The notes under the pieces were generated by a model. That model saw nothing but the letters and a program-made list of their open reading frames with translations. It was not told the DNA's origin and did no database searches. The position numbers and the translations under genes were made by a program. DNA of 64,000 nucleotides from an uncultured Desulfobulbus sp. (GTDB lineage Bacteria > Desulfobacterota > Desulfobulbia > Desulfobulbales > Desulfobulbaceae): NCBI RefSeq assembly GCF_963665445.1, contig NZ_OY762276.1, positions 62,001-126,000 on the forward strand, read 5' to 3'. Shown in pieces: positions 19,352-28,226 of the stretch (positions are counted from its first letter, which is position 1; each line of letters starts with the position of its first letter).

Positions 19352-20728
19352 ATGTCTGCGTATCAGCTCATCATCATCGGCGGTGGACTCTCGGGCCTGG
19401 CTGCCGGCATCCGTTCCGCCCGTTTTGGCTTCAAGACGCTGATCCTTGAGCAGCATGGGTTGCCCGGCGGGCTCAACTCCTACTATCTGCGCCAGGGGCA
19501 GTTGTTCGAGACCGGGCTGCATGCCATGACCAACTGCGCCCCTCCGCGCGACAAACATGCCCCGCTCAACCGGTTGTTCCGTCAGCTGCACCTCTCCCGC
19601 AGGCAGTTCAGTTTTCATGAGCAGATCGCCTCTGAGATCCGTTTTCCCGATCGAGCCCTCTGTTTCAGCAATGACCCGAAAATGCTCGAAGAGGAGATCG
19701 CCCGTTGTTTTCCCCATCGGGTCGACGCCTTTTGTCGGTTAAAAGAGCGGATTGCGGCCTATGATCCCTTTGCGGTGGTCCCCTGGCGCTCGGCACGCGA
19801 TTTTGTCCACCAACAGCTGCAGGATCCGGCACTTGAAGATATGCTTTTTTTGCCGCTGATGGTCTACGGCAATGCCGAGGAAAAGGACATGGATCTTGGG
19901 CAGTTTGTGATCATGTTCCGCGCGGTGTTGAACGAAGGCTTCTTCCGCCCAGGATCCACCATGCGGGAATTCCTTGACCTCTTGGTTGAACAGTACCGCG
20001 CATTTGGCGGTGAGCTCCGCTACCGAACACCTGTGGCGCGCATCCTGACCCGGGGCGAGCAGGTCCGGGGGGTCTGTCTGGAAAACGGGGAGGAGCTCTT
20101 GGCCGATACAGTGCTTTCAACCACTGGTATTCCGGAGACCATCCGTCTTTCCGGCTGGGAGGAAGACCCCGAGCTCTACAGCGGCCGGATGAGCTTCATG
20201 GAAACCATCTCCGTTCTCCCCCGTGACGCAGCCGAGGACCTGGGGCCAGATCGGACCATTGTCTTTTACAATACCCGCTCAACCCTCAGCTACCACCGGC
20301 CCGATGCCCTTGTCGATACCTCCTGGGGGGTGATCTGTTTTCCCGAGCATTTTTCTGGCCTTCCGGTGAGCGAGACCACCCAGATTCGGGTGACCAATGC
20401 GGCCTCGTATCCGCTGTGGAATGCGCTCTCCCCTCAGGCCTACAAGCGCGAGAAGGAGCTGTGGACCAAGGCGGCAACCGTTGCCAGCGAGGAAATTATT
20501 GGGAATTATCAGTCGTCCATTGTATATCAGGACAGTTTTACCCCGGTCACCATCGAGCGCTTTACCCGCAAGGCGCAGGGGGCGGTCTATGGCAGCAGTC
20601 GTAAAATCAAGGACGGCCGGACCCCCTGGACCAATCTTTTTGTTGCCGGAACGGATCAGGGCTACCTCGGCATTGTCGGTGCCATGCTCAGCGGCATAAC
20701 GGTGGTCAACCAGCACATTCTTCGCTGA
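19352..20728 (+). CDS. CrtI-like FAD-dependent oxidoreductase (first copy)
   Basis: 458 residues of the phytoene desaturase/retinol saturase type of flavoprotein. The dinucleotide motif IIIGGGLSGLAAGIRSA is at the N-terminus, followed by LEQHGLPGGLNSYY, the second conserved block of the family. The C-terminus holds the FAD-closing LFVAGTDQGYLGIVGAMLSG. Such enzymes desaturate, saturate or isomerise conjugated chains. No phytoene synthase or prenyltransferase lies nearby, so a carotenoid substrate is unlikely. An acyl-ACP or polyene chain made by this cluster is more plausible (inference). There is no clear ribosome site before the ATG. Confidence 0.8.
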   Translation: MSAYQLIIIGGGLSGLAAGIRSARFGFKTLILEQHGLPGGLNSYYLRQGQLFETGLHAMTNCAPPRDKHAPLNRLFRQLHLSRRQFSFHEQIASEIRFPDRALCFSNDPKMLEEEIARCFPHRVDAFCRLKERIAAYDPFAVVPWRSARDFVHQQLQDPALEDMLFLPLMVYGNAEEKDMDLGQFVIMFRAVLNEGFFRPGSTMREFLDLLVEQYRAFGGELRYRTPVARILTRGEQVRGVCLENGEELLADTVLSTTGIPETIRLSGWEEDPELYSGRMSFMETISVLPRDAAEDLGPDRTIVFYNTRSTLSYHRPDALVDTSWGVICFPEHFSGLPVSETTQIRVTNAASYPLWNALSPQAYKREKELWTKAATVASEEIIGNYQSSIVYQDSFTPVTIERFTRKAQGAVYGSSRKIKDGRTPWTNLFVAGTDQGYLGIVGAMLSGITVVNQHILR

Positions 20729-20756
20729 AAGGCCCTGTTGCCCTGAAGTTGTGCGG

Positions 20757-20779
20757 CAGCGAACCGCTGTTTTTTTTTT
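20757..20779 (+). terminator. Rho-independent terminator between the two FAD oxidoreductase genes
   Basis: CAGCG-AAC-CGCTG (20757-20769) is followed by ten T residues. The stem is short but the U-tract is strong. The remaining gap to 20912 contains further small dyads (TCACG-AGA-CGTGA with a T-run), so the second oxidoreductase may have its own promoter. Confidence 0.6.
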
Positions 20780-20911
20780 CGTTCTTGTCAAAAGCCCCGA
20801 AAACGACGTTTCGAGCTTGGTAACACCCTGATTTCACGAGACGTGATTTTTCAGATTTTAGACTTTGTACGATACCACCTTTTTTGACCCGTCACCTATT
20901 TCTGGAGAACG

Positions 20912-22321
20912 ATGCAATTCACCCCTTTGGATTCCCTGCAACCGCAGTATGACGTCATTGTGATCGGTTCCGGCCTCGGCGGTCTGACCAGCGCCAATCG
21001 CCTTGCCGCCGCCGGCCATTCGGTGCTGCTGCTGGAGCACCATATTCAACTCGGCGGTTTGGCCACCTGGTTCAAACGCGGCGGCCACATCTTTGACGTC
21101 TCCCTCCACGGTTTCCCCTACGGTATGGTCAAAACCTGCAAGAAATACTGGGGCAAGGCCATTCGCGACTCCATTGTCCAGTTGAAGAACATCGTTTTCG
21201 ACAATCCCCAATTTTCACTGACCACCACCTTCAGCAAGGACGATTTCATTCGCATCCTGCAGGAGCATTTCGGTATCGAGCGACGCATCGTTGAAGAATT
21301 TTTTGCCACGGTGGACGGGATGAACTTCTACGATGACCAGTCCATGACCACCCGGGAGCTGTTTAACCGCTTTTTTCCCGGGAGGAGCGATGTTCATCGG
21401 CTGTTGATGGAACCGATCACCTACGCCAACGGCTCCACCCTGGATGAACCGGCCATCACCTACGGCATCGTCTTCTCCAACTTCATGAACCGGGGCGTGT
21501 TCACCTTTGAGGGCGGCACCGACAAACTCATCGGCATGATGAGCGAGGAACTGCTGGACAAGGGCGTGGATATCTGCACCGGCGCCTGTGTGGAGCAGAT
21601 CCTGGTGGAAAACGGCGTCACCAAAGGGGTCAGGGTCAAAGGGAAGACTATCAAGGCTCGGGCGGTTGTCTCCAACGCCGGGATCACCAATACCATTGAC
21701 CGGTTGGTGGGCGCCGAGCGGTTTGCCCCTGAATATCTTGCCCGTTTCAACCAGGTCAAGGTGAACAACTCCAGCTGCCAGGTCTACTTCGGCATCCACA
21801 AGGGTGAGGTCATCGAGGATATCGGCGATCTCCTCTTCACCTCCACCGCGGCGGAGTTCTCCTCCGAGGAGATGCGGAATAAGCAGACCAAGAGCCGTAC
21901 CTTCTCGCTCTACTATCCCAAGACCCGTCCGGATGTATCGCCTGATTACACCATCGTCGCCTCGATGAATGCCAACTTTGATGACTGGGCCGCACTTGGC
22001 AAGGAGGACTACCGCCTTGCCAAGGAGGCCATGATCGAGCGATGCCTGGTTGATCTGGAACGCTATATTCCCGGGGTTCGCGACAAGATCGATACCATTG
22101 AATCGGCCACGCCCCGGACCTTTCATCGCTACACCCTGCACACCAAGGGGACCTCGTTCGGCACTAAATTCGAGGGGCTCGATGTCTCCCGCTCCCTGCA
22201 CAAGGAGATCGCCGGCCTGTTTCATGTGGGCTCCGTGGGGATCATCATGAGCGGCTGGCTGGGCGCGATCAACTACGGGGTGATTGTCGCCAACGATGTG
22301 GATGGTTATTTGCGGAGTTGA
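20912..22321 (+). CDS. CrtI-like FAD-dependent oxidoreductase (second copy)
   Basis: 469 residues of the same superfamily as its upstream neighbour but clearly diverged. It has [16 protein letters not shown] and [14 protein letters not shown] at the N-terminus, and [18 protein letters not shown] at the C-terminus. Ribosome site GGAGA lies 5 nt before the ATG. Two non-identical flavoproteins in one cluster suggest sequential or heteromeric action on the same chain. Whether it oxidises, reduces or isomerises is not visible. It is not obviously a carotenoid enzyme, because no other carotenoid genes are present. Confidence 0.8.
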   Translation: MQFTPLDSLQPQYDVIVIGSGLGGLTSANRLAAAGHSVLLLEHHIQLGGLATWFKRGGHIFDVSLHGFPYGMVKTCKKYWGKAIRDSIVQLKNIVFDNPQFSLTTTFSKDDFIRILQEHFGIERRIVEEFFATVDGMNFYDDQSMTTRELFNRFFPGRSDVHRLLMEPITYANGSTLDEPAITYGIVFSNFMNRGVFTFEGGTDKLIGMMSEELLDKGVDICTGACVEQILVENGVTKGVRVKGKTIKARAVVSNAGITNTIDRLVGAERFAPEYLARFNQVKVNNSSCQVYFGIHKGEVIEDIGDLLFTSTAAEFSSEEMRNKQTKSRTFSLYYPKTRPDVSPDYTIVASMNANFDDWAALGKEDYRLAKEAMIERCLVDLERYIPGVRDKIDTIESATPRTFHRYTLHTKGTSFGTKFEGLDVSRSLHKEIAGLFHVGSVGIIMSGWLGAINYGVIVANDVDGYLRS

Positions 22322-22322
22322 G

Positions 22323-22343
22323 AGAGGGATCCTGGATCCCTCT
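22323..22343 (+). repeat. Hairpin after the second oxidoreductase gene
   Basis: AGAGGGATC (22323-22331) pairs perfectly with GATCCCTCT (22335-22343) around CTG, followed by GTTTCTT. It may be a weak terminator or processing site inside the cluster. Confidence 0.45.
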
Positions 22344-22376
22344 GTTTCTTGAGAAACGACTTGAACGGATACAAAT

Positions 22377-23117
22377 ATGCTCGAATTTGAAGGAAAAAAA
22401 GCCGTGGTTACCGGGGCCACCCGTGGCATCGGGCGAGCGATTACCGAGGCGCTCTTGGCCCAGGGGGCGACGGTATTCGGTCTTTACGGGGGCAACCGGT
22501 CAGCCGCCGAGGCGATGCAGGCGGAGTGTGCCCCGTATGGGGAGCGGCTCCTTTTGCAGCAACTTGATGTCAGCGATTATGGCGCGGTTTCCGCCTTTTT
22601 TTCCGAACTGGAAGACAGGTGGGAAACCCTGGATATCCTGGTCAACAACGCGGGCATTCGCCGTGATGCCGTTTTAGCCATGATGAAGGAGGAGGATTGG
22701 CGGCGGGTGATCGATGTCAACCTCACCGGCGGCTACATCATGAGCAAGTTTGCCGTACCGCTGATGATGAAGCAAAAGTACGGCCGCATTCTCTTTGTCA
22801 CCTCCCCCATGGGGCATCTCGGATTTGCCGGACAGGCCAACTACTCGGCCTCCAAGGCCGGCCAGGTGGGGTTGATGAAGTCGCTCTGCAAAGAGGTGGC
22901 CAAACGCAAGATCACGGTCAACTGCGTTTCACCGGGCTTTATCGCCACCGATTTCATCGATGATCTGCCCGAGACCCAGGTCAAGGAGTACAAAAAAATG
23001 GTCCCGGCCAACCGGTTCGGCACCCCGGCCGAGGTCGCGGAGGCAGCGCTTTTTCTTGTCAGCGATCGGGCTGCCTATATCAACGGCGCCGTTCTGGAAA
23101 TAACGGGCGGTTTGTAA
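22377..23117 (+). CDS. 3-oxoacyl-ACP reductase, FabG-like SDR
   Basis: 246 residues, classical short-chain dehydrogenase. It has TGATRGIGRA for NADPH, NNAG, the catalytic Ser in TSPMG, and Tyr/Lys in YSASKAG. The C-terminal INGAVLEITGGL is typical of FabG. It would reduce the beta-keto group made by the cluster ketosynthase. It ends 3 bp before the dehydratase gene, so the two are co-translated. No good ribosome site precedes the ATG. Confidence 0.88.
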   Translation: MLEFEGKKAVVTGATRGIGRAITEALLAQGATVFGLYGGNRSAAEAMQAECAPYGERLLLQQLDVSDYGAVSAFFSELEDRWETLDILVNNAGIRRDAVLAMMKEEDWRRVIDVNLTGGYIMSKFAVPLMMKQKYGRILFVTSPMGHLGFAGQANYSASKAGQVGLMKSLCKEVAKRKITVNCVSPGFIATDFIDDLPETQVKEYKKMVPANRFGTPAEVAEAALFLVSDRAAYINGAVLEITGGL

Positions 23118-23120
23118 TCA

Positions 23121-23555
23121 ATGGTTGATCAGTATATCCTTGACCGTTTGCCTCATAGGCCGCCTTTTCTCTGGCTTGACCGGGTTCTTGAGGTCAGCGA
23201 AGATGGGATCCGTGCAGAGAAGGTGCTCGCCGAGGATTTGGAGGTCTTTCGCGGCCACTATCCCGACTATCCGATCATGCCTGGGGTGCTGCTGTGCGAG
23301 GCGGTATTCCAGGCCGGGGCGCTGTTGATTGCCCAGGCCATTGCGGATGCCGCCGACCTCAGCAAGGGGGTTCCTGTCCTGACCCGTATCCTTGGCGCCA
23401 AATTCAAGCGGGAGGTTCGGCCCGGTGATACGCTGGAGATCTCCGCCCAGCTGGTGGAGCGGATGGGGCCGGCCTGGATCATGAAGGGCGCGGTTCGCGT
23501 GGGTGGAAAACTGGCGGTTCAGGTGGAGTTTGCCTGCGCGCGCAAGGAGGGGTAG
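23121..23555 (+). CDS. FabZ-like 3-hydroxyacyl-ACP dehydratase
   Basis: 144-residue hotdog protein with [13 protein letters not shown] at the N-terminus and the catalytic pair His46 ([12 protein letters not shown]) and Glu60 ([10 protein letters not shown]). The 14-residue spacing equals that of FabZ His54/Glu68. It removes water to give an enoyl-ACP, and some relatives also isomerise the double bond, which would create unsaturation without oxygen. Its stop codon overlaps the GTG start of the next gene by one base. Confidence 0.88.
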   Translation: MVDQYILDRLPHRPPFLWLDRVLEVSEDGIRAEKVLAEDLEVFRGHYPDYPIMPGVLLCEAVFQAGALLIAQAIADAADLSKGVPVLTRILGAKFKREVRPGDTLEISAQLVERMGPAWIMKGAVRVGGKLAVQVEFACARKEG

Positions 23556-24355
23556 TGGATTTTCTGGGGCTTGAGGGAAAAACAATCGTTGTCTTTGGCC
23601 TGGCCAACAAAAAGTCGGTCGCCTGCGCCATCGGCCGGGTCCTGGTCGAGGCCGGAGCCCGCGTGATTCATGTGGTGCGCAGTGAGCAGCGCGCGGAAAC
23701 CGCGGCCAAGCTGTTTCCCGAGTCACCGGTTTTCTGTTGCGATGTCGAGGATGAGGCCAATATCGTCAAGGTGCGGGATACGATCGGGGCACAGATAAAG
23801 GCGCCCATCGACGGCATTGTCCATTCGATCGCCTTTGCCAACTACTCGGAAGGGATGCGGCCTTTTCACGAGACGCCGAAACGGGATTTCCTCCAGGCCA
23901 TCGATATCTCCTGCTTTTCCTTTATCAGTATCGCCAACCATTTCAAAACATTGCTTGCCCGGCAGGCCTCTCTGGTGACCATCTCCATCTCCACCACCCG
24001 CATGGCTGCGGAGAATTACGGTTACATGGCCCCGGTCAAGGCAGCCCTGGAATCCTCGCTCTGTTTTTTGGCGAAAAGCTTCTCCGCCTTTTCCGAGGTC
24101 CGTTTCAATGCGGTCTGTCCCGGACTGTTGAAGACCTCGGCCTCGGCCGGCATTCCCGGGTATATCGACAGCTACCTCTACGCCGAACAGGCCACCCTGC
24201 GCAAAATGGCGGTGCAGACCAGGGAGAGCGCCGATGTGGCGGCCTTTCTCCTTTCGCCGCGCTCCTCCGGTATGACCGGGCAGTGTCTGGTGGTCGATGC
24301 CGGTATGGGCATGAACTATTTTGACCACGAGATCGTCAGCAAAGTGGTCCGTTGA
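23555..24355 (+). CDS. FabI-like enoyl-ACP reductase
   Basis: 266 residues with the FabI-type nucleotide motif [22 protein letters not shown] and an active-site Tyr...Lys seven residues apart in [15 protein letters not shown]. The usual FabI start GKRxLVxG is here GKTIVVFG. It starts with GTG, overlapping the previous stop. It probably saturates some of the enoyl intermediates made by the cluster, or has been adapted as an isomerase. It completes a ketosynthase-reductase-dehydratase-reductase cycle. Confidence 0.85.
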   Translation: MDFLGLEGKTIVVFGLANKKSVACAIGRVLVEAGARVIHVVRSEQRAETAAKLFPESPVFCCDVEDEANIVKVRDTIGAQIKAPIDGIVHSIAFANYSEGMRPFHETPKRDFLQAIDISCFSFISIANHFKTLLARQASLVTISISTTRMAAENYGYMAPVKAALESSLCFLAKSFSAFSEVRFNAVCPGLLKTSASAGIPGYIDSYLYAEQATLRKMAVQTRESADVAAFLLSPRSSGMTGQCLVVDAGMGMNYFDHEIVSKVVR

Positions 24356-24361
24356 GCGTGT

Positions 24362-24604
24362 ATGATGCAGCTGCCCTCGCAACTCGCCCGCCTTTGGCAG
24401 ATGGTGGTTCATGCCAAATCCGTCTTTTTCTCGCCCTTCACCCCCCTCTCCGTCAAAATCGTCCTTGCGCTCGGGCTGCTCTATGCCCTTTCCCCCTATG
24501 ATCTCATTCCGGAATGGGTTCCCGTGCTCGGGGTGATGGATGATCTGGCCCTTGTTGCCCTGCTCATCAGCTGGGCGGGCAGCTTTCCCGCCGACAAGAA
24601 ATAA
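24362..24604 (+). CDS. DUF1232 (YkvA-type) small membrane protein
   Basis: 80 residues with the family core LYALSPYDLIPEWVPVLG followed by DDLALVALLISW, giving one or two membrane segments. The function of DUF1232 proteins is unknown. It lies between the fatty-acid genes and oleA with gaps of 6 and 51 bp, so it may help anchor the pathway at the membrane (inference). Confidence 0.8.
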   Translation: MMQLPSQLARLWQMVVHAKSVFFSPFTPLSVKIVLALGLLYALSPYDLIPEWVPVLGVMDDLALVALLISWAGSFPADKK

Positions 24605-24655
24605 AGATACCGGAGCCTGTGGGACGTACCCCCTCAACTAGAGATAGAGAAGCAT

Positions 24656-25690
24656 ATGCGTTATAGCAGAGTCTGTCTGCATGAATTTGGTTATCAGTTG
24701 CCGCCTGTGGAACTCTCCTCCAAAGAAATCGAGGCCCAGCTGCAGCCGTTGTATGAGCGGTTGAAACTGCCCGTCGGTCGACTGGAATTGATGACCGGCA
24801 TTCGAAGTCGCCGCCTCTGGCAGCCGGGAACCCGTCCCAGCGATGGTGCGTCCGCTGCCGGTAAAGAGGCCCTTGCCAAAGCGGGGATCAGGCCTGAGGA
24901 TATCGGCTGCCTCCTCTTCACCTCGGTCAGCCGCGACATGATGGAGCCGGCCACCGCCTCCTTTGTCCACCGTAACCTGGCACTCCCCGACACCTGCCTG
25001 CTCTTTGACATCTCCAACGCCTGTCTGGGCTTCCTCGACGGCATGGTCATGCTCGCCAACATGATCGAGCTTGGCCAGGTACAGGCTGGTCTGATCGTGG
25101 CCGGTGAGACTGCGGAGGATCTGGTGGCCTCCACCATTCGTCATCTGCTGGCCGATACCAGTCTGACGAGAAAATCGATCAAGCCGCTCTTTGCCTCGCT
25201 CACCATCGGCTCCGGCGCGGTGGCCCTGGTGATGACGGCCCGTGACTTTCAGGACAGCGGGCACTCTCTTCGTGGGGGCGGATATGCCGCCAATACCCGC
25301 CATAACAACCTCTGCCAGGGCGGGCAAAATGCGGAGCAGGGGACTTTGATGTCCACCGATTCCGAGCTGCTCCTGGAAAAGGGTATCGAGACCGCGGCCG
25401 GCTGCTGGCAGGCCTTCCATGCCGCCCTTGGCTGGGACAAGGATTCGATCGATCGTTTTTTCTGTCATCAGGTCGGCAGGGCGCATGCGCAGATGCTCTT
25501 CTCCACCCTTGCGCTTGATCCGAACAAGAATTTTGAGACCCTGCCAATACTGGGCAATGTAGGGTCGGTATCGGCGCCGATCACCATGGCCATGGGTATT
25601 GACCAGGGGGCCTTGACCTCCGGTCAAAGAGCCGCGCTGCTCGGCATCGGATCCGGGATCAACTCGCTCATGTTGGGGATTGACTGGTGA
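24656..25690 (+). CDS. oleA: OleA, head-to-head acyl condensing enzyme
   Basis: 344-residue thiolase-fold enzyme. OleA joins two fatty acyl groups by non-decarboxylative Claisen condensation to a 2-alkyl-3-ketoacid. Catalytic residues fit OleA rather than FabH: Glu97 in RDMMEPAT, Cys123 in SNACLGF, His271 in CHQVG and Asn301 in LGNVGS. The Glu-Cys spacing of 26 and His-Asn spacing of 30 equal those recalled for Xanthomonas OleA (117/143 and 285/315). The Glu is the diagnostic base. The stop overlaps the GTG start of oleB by four bases. Confidence 0.92.
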   Translation: MRYSRVCLHEFGYQLPPVELSSKEIEAQLQPLYERLKLPVGRLELMTGIRSRRLWQPGTRPSDGASAAGKEALAKAGIRPEDIGCLLFTSVSRDMMEPATASFVHRNLALPDTCLLFDISNACLGFLDGMVMLANMIELGQVQAGLIVAGETAEDLVASTIRHLLADTSLTRKSIKPLFASLTIGSGAVALVMTARDFQDSGHSLRGGGYAANTRHNNLCQGGQNAEQGTLMSTDSELLLEKGIETAAGCWQAFHAALGWDKDSIDRFFCHQVGRAHAQMLFSTLALDPNKNFETLPILGNVGSVSAPITMAMGIDQGALTSGQRAALLGIGSGINSLMLGIDW

Positions 25691-26580
25691 AGACCATAAG
25701 TAAACAGCTTGCCCAATACCCCTTTCAGCCCCAGTTCATCGAGGTGGGCAGCCATCGGCTGGCCTACCTCGATCAGGGCCAGGGGCTCCCGGTGGTTATG
25801 GTTCATGGCAACCCCTCCTGGTCCTATCTGTATCGCAATCTGGTCAGCCATCTCCAGGAGCGCTATCGTTGCATTGTCCCGGACCATCTGGGCTGCGGGT
25901 TCTCCGACAAGCCGCAGGATTATCCCTACCGATTGCACAACCACCTGGAGAATCTGGAATATCTGCTCGATCAACTCAAGATCAAGCGCTGCGTCCTTGT
26001 GGTCCACGACTGGGGCGGTGCCATCGGCATGGGCTGGGCCGGCCGACATGCCGATCGGGTCGCCGGCGCGGTGGTGCTCAATACCGCGGCCTTTCGTTCG
26101 CCGCTCATGCCCTTTCGCATCAGCCTCTGCCGCTGGCCGGTTTTAGGCGAGTTGCTCGTCCGGGGCCTCAATGGCTTTGCCGGTGCGGCCATCTTCATGG
26201 CGGTCAAAAAGCGAATGCGCCGGGAAATCGCCCAATCCTTCCTCGCCCCCTACGATACCTGGCGCAACCGAATCGCGGTCCACCGTTTTGTCCAGGATAT
26301 ACCCATGGATGCCACCCATCCAACCTGGCCGACCCTGGTGGCGGTTGAAGAGGGGCTTGCAAACCTGAGCCAGGTGCCGATGATGCTCTGTTGGGGGGGG
26401 AGGGATTTCTGTTTCAACGACTGGTTTTATCGGGAATGGTTGCGCCGTTTCCCCGAGGCTGAGGGCCACTTTTTCAAGCAGGCCGGACACTATGTGCTCG
26501 AGGATGCCTTTGCCGAGATCGCCCCGCTGGTGGATCGGTTCCTCGCGCGCGCCTTGAGCAAAGGACAACCCCATGACTGA
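25687..26580 (+). CDS. oleB: OleB, beta-lactone decarboxylase (alpha/beta hydrolase)
   Basis: 297 residues, haloalkane-dehalogenase-like. VHGNPSWSYLYR holds the oxyanion region, the nucleophile is Asp108 in VVHDWGG, the acid is probably Asp240 (GGRD), and the base is His268 (QAGHYV). OleB opens the beta-lactone made by OleC, releasing CO2 and a cis-olefin. It starts with GTG in the last codons of oleA and overlaps oleC by 8 bp. That order supports this role over a true dehalogenase. OleB and OleC are separate here, not fused. Confidence 0.9.
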   Translation: MKTISKQLAQYPFQPQFIEVGSHRLAYLDQGQGLPVVMVHGNPSWSYLYRNLVSHLQERYRCIVPDHLGCGFSDKPQDYPYRLHNHLENLEYLLDQLKIKRCVLVVHDWGGAIGMGWAGRHADRVAGAVVLNTAAFRSPLMPFRISLCRWPVLGELLVRGLNGFAGAAIFMAVKKRMRREIAQSFLAPYDTWRNRIAVHRFVQDIPMDATHPTWPTLVAVEEGLANLSQVPMMLCWGGRDFCFNDWFYREWLRRFPEAEGHFFKQAGHYVLEDAFAEIAPLVDRFLARALSKGQPHD

Positions 26581-28195
26581 TTGCGACATCGCCTCCGCAC
26601 TGTACCAGGCGGCAGCGCGCCTCGGTGAACAGAGAGCGCTCACCGCCCTTGAAAACGGCAGCTGGCGTCAATGGAGCTTTGCCCAACTGGCGGGAAATAG
26701 CCAGGGCTTTGCCGCCGCCCTGAATGCGCGCGGTGTCCGACGTGGCGACCGGGTCATGCTCATGGTGCGGCCGTCGATGGAGTTCGTCTGCCTGACCTTT
26801 GCCCTGTTCCAGTTGGGCGCGGTGGTGATCCTCATCGATCCGGGCATGGGCTATAAAAACCTGCTCCGCTGTATCGGTTCGGTCCGGCCGGACATTCTGG
26901 TGGGGATTTCCAAGGCCATCCTCTTCAGCCACATCTTTCGTTCTCCCTTCAGGTCGGTGCGGCAGCGCATCCTGGTCGGCAAGGGCGGATTCTTGGGTGG
27001 TCGAGGCCTTGCTCCCCTCTATGGAGGTCATCTTCCCAACTTTACGGCAGCAAATGACGATCTTGCCGCCATCATCTTCACCACCGGATCCACTGGTCCG
27101 CCCAAAGGGGTCGAGTATACCCACGGCATATTTCACACCCAACTACGGCTTATTCGGGATTATTTCGGGATCAAGGAGGGCGATATCGACCAACCGGGCT
27201 TTCCCCTGTTCGGCCTTTTTGCCACCGCCCTTGGCGCCCAGGCGGTCATCCCGGATATGGATCCGACGCGGCCGGCCCAGGTCGATCCCCAAAAATTTGT
27301 CCATACCCTGCTGGTGCACAAGGTCAGCTATTCCTTTGGTTCGCCGGCGATCTGGAATGTGGTCAGCCGTTATTGCCTGGAAAAGGGGATCGTTTTGCCA
27401 GTGCGCAAGGTGCTCATGGCCGGTGCCCCGGTTCCGGGCGAACTGGTGGAGCGGGTACAGCAGATCTTGCCGCCGGAGGGGCTCATCTTCACCCCCTACG
27501 GTGCGACCGAGAGCCTGCCTGTGGCCGCCATCGAGGGCCGGGAAATAGTGGAGCAGACCTGGGCAATGACCAGGATCGGCCGTGGTGCCTGTGTCGGTCG
27601 CCCCTTGCCCGAAATGGAGATTGCCATCATTGAACCTGTGGACGGGCCGATTGAGCATTGGCAGCAGGCGCGTCAGGTGAGCACGGGTGAGATCGGGGAA
27701 ATCGTGGTGCGCGGACCGGTGGTCACCCGTGCCTATGCCGGCAATGCCGAGGAAACCGCGCATGCCAAAATATCCGACGCCCAGGGATTCTGGCACCGCA
27801 TGGGCGATATGGGCTATGTGGATGGACAGGGACGCCTTTGGTTCTGTGGGCGCAAGGCGCATCGGGTGGCGACAAAGAAAGGCATGCTCTATACCATCTG
27901 CTGCGAGGCTATTTTCAACGATCATCCCCAGGTTCGCCGGTCGGCCCTGGTTGGCCTGGGACCGTGGGGCAGGCAGATGCCGGTCCTGATTGTCGAGCCA
28001 GTGACCAAGGTGGGCAATGAGGAACATTTGTTTACCGAGTTACGGGAGTTGGCAAAGGCCAATGATCTGACACAGGATATTGAACAGTTCCTGCTGCATC
28101 CCGCCTTTCCGGTGGATATTCGCCACAACGCCAAAATTTTTCGGGAGAAGCTGGCTGATTGGGCCGGTAAACGGATGCTGCTGCCAAACGGCTGA
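26573..28195 (+). CDS. oleC: OleC, beta-lactone synthetase (AMP-forming)
   Basis: 540 residues of the acyl-AMP ligase superfamily. The P-loop IIFTTGSTGPPKGVEYTHG covers about residues 168-185, followed by PYGATESLPVAA and a C-terminal domain with RHNAKIFREKL for the adenylation lysine. OleC adenylates the 2-alkyl-3-hydroxyacid made by OleA and OleD and closes a beta-lactone instead of using CoA. The start overlaps oleB. Without the neighbours it could be taken for an acyl-CoA ligase; the complete oleABCD order decides it. Confidence 0.9.
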   Translation: MTDCDIASALYQAAARLGEQRALTALENGSWRQWSFAQLAGNSQGFAAALNARGVRRGDRVMLMVRPSMEFVCLTFALFQLGAVVILIDPGMGYKNLLRCIGSVRPDILVGISKAILFSHIFRSPFRSVRQRILVGKGGFLGGRGLAPLYGGHLPNFTAANDDLAAIIFTTGSTGPPKGVEYTHGIFHTQLRLIRDYFGIKEGDIDQPGFPLFGLFATALGAQAVIPDMDPTRPAQVDPQKFVHTLLVHKVSYSFGSPAIWNVVSRYCLEKGIVLPVRKVLMAGAPVPGELVERVQQILPPEGLIFTPYGATESLPVAAIEGREIVEQTWAMTRIGRGACVGRPLPEMEIAIIEPVDGPIEHWQQARQVSTGEIGEIVVRGPVVTRAYAGNAEETAHAKISDAQGFWHRMGDMGYVDGQGRLWFCGRKAHRVATKKGMLYTICCEAIFNDHPQVRRSALVGLGPWGRQMPVLIVEPVTKVGNEEHLFTELRELAKANDLTQDIEQFLLHPAFPVDIRHNAKIFREKLADWAGKRMLLPNG

Positions 28196-28226
28196 TAAGC
28201 ACCAGCCTTTCCGGGAGAAAGGCGCA

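Noticed and set aside
19352..22321. Carotenoid biosynthesis cluster
   Set aside because: The CrtI-like genes suggested it, but phytoene synthase, GGPP synthase and cyclase genes are absent and the neighbours are fatty-acid and ole genes.
17707..24355. Aryl polyene or flexirubin cluster
   Set aside because: There is only one ketosynthase, and no ammonia-lyase, acyltransferase or exporter genes; the cluster continues into oleABCD instead.
25687..26580. Haloalkane dehalogenase
   Set aside because: The fold and Asp nucleophile fit, but the overlap with oleA and oleC identifies it as OleB.
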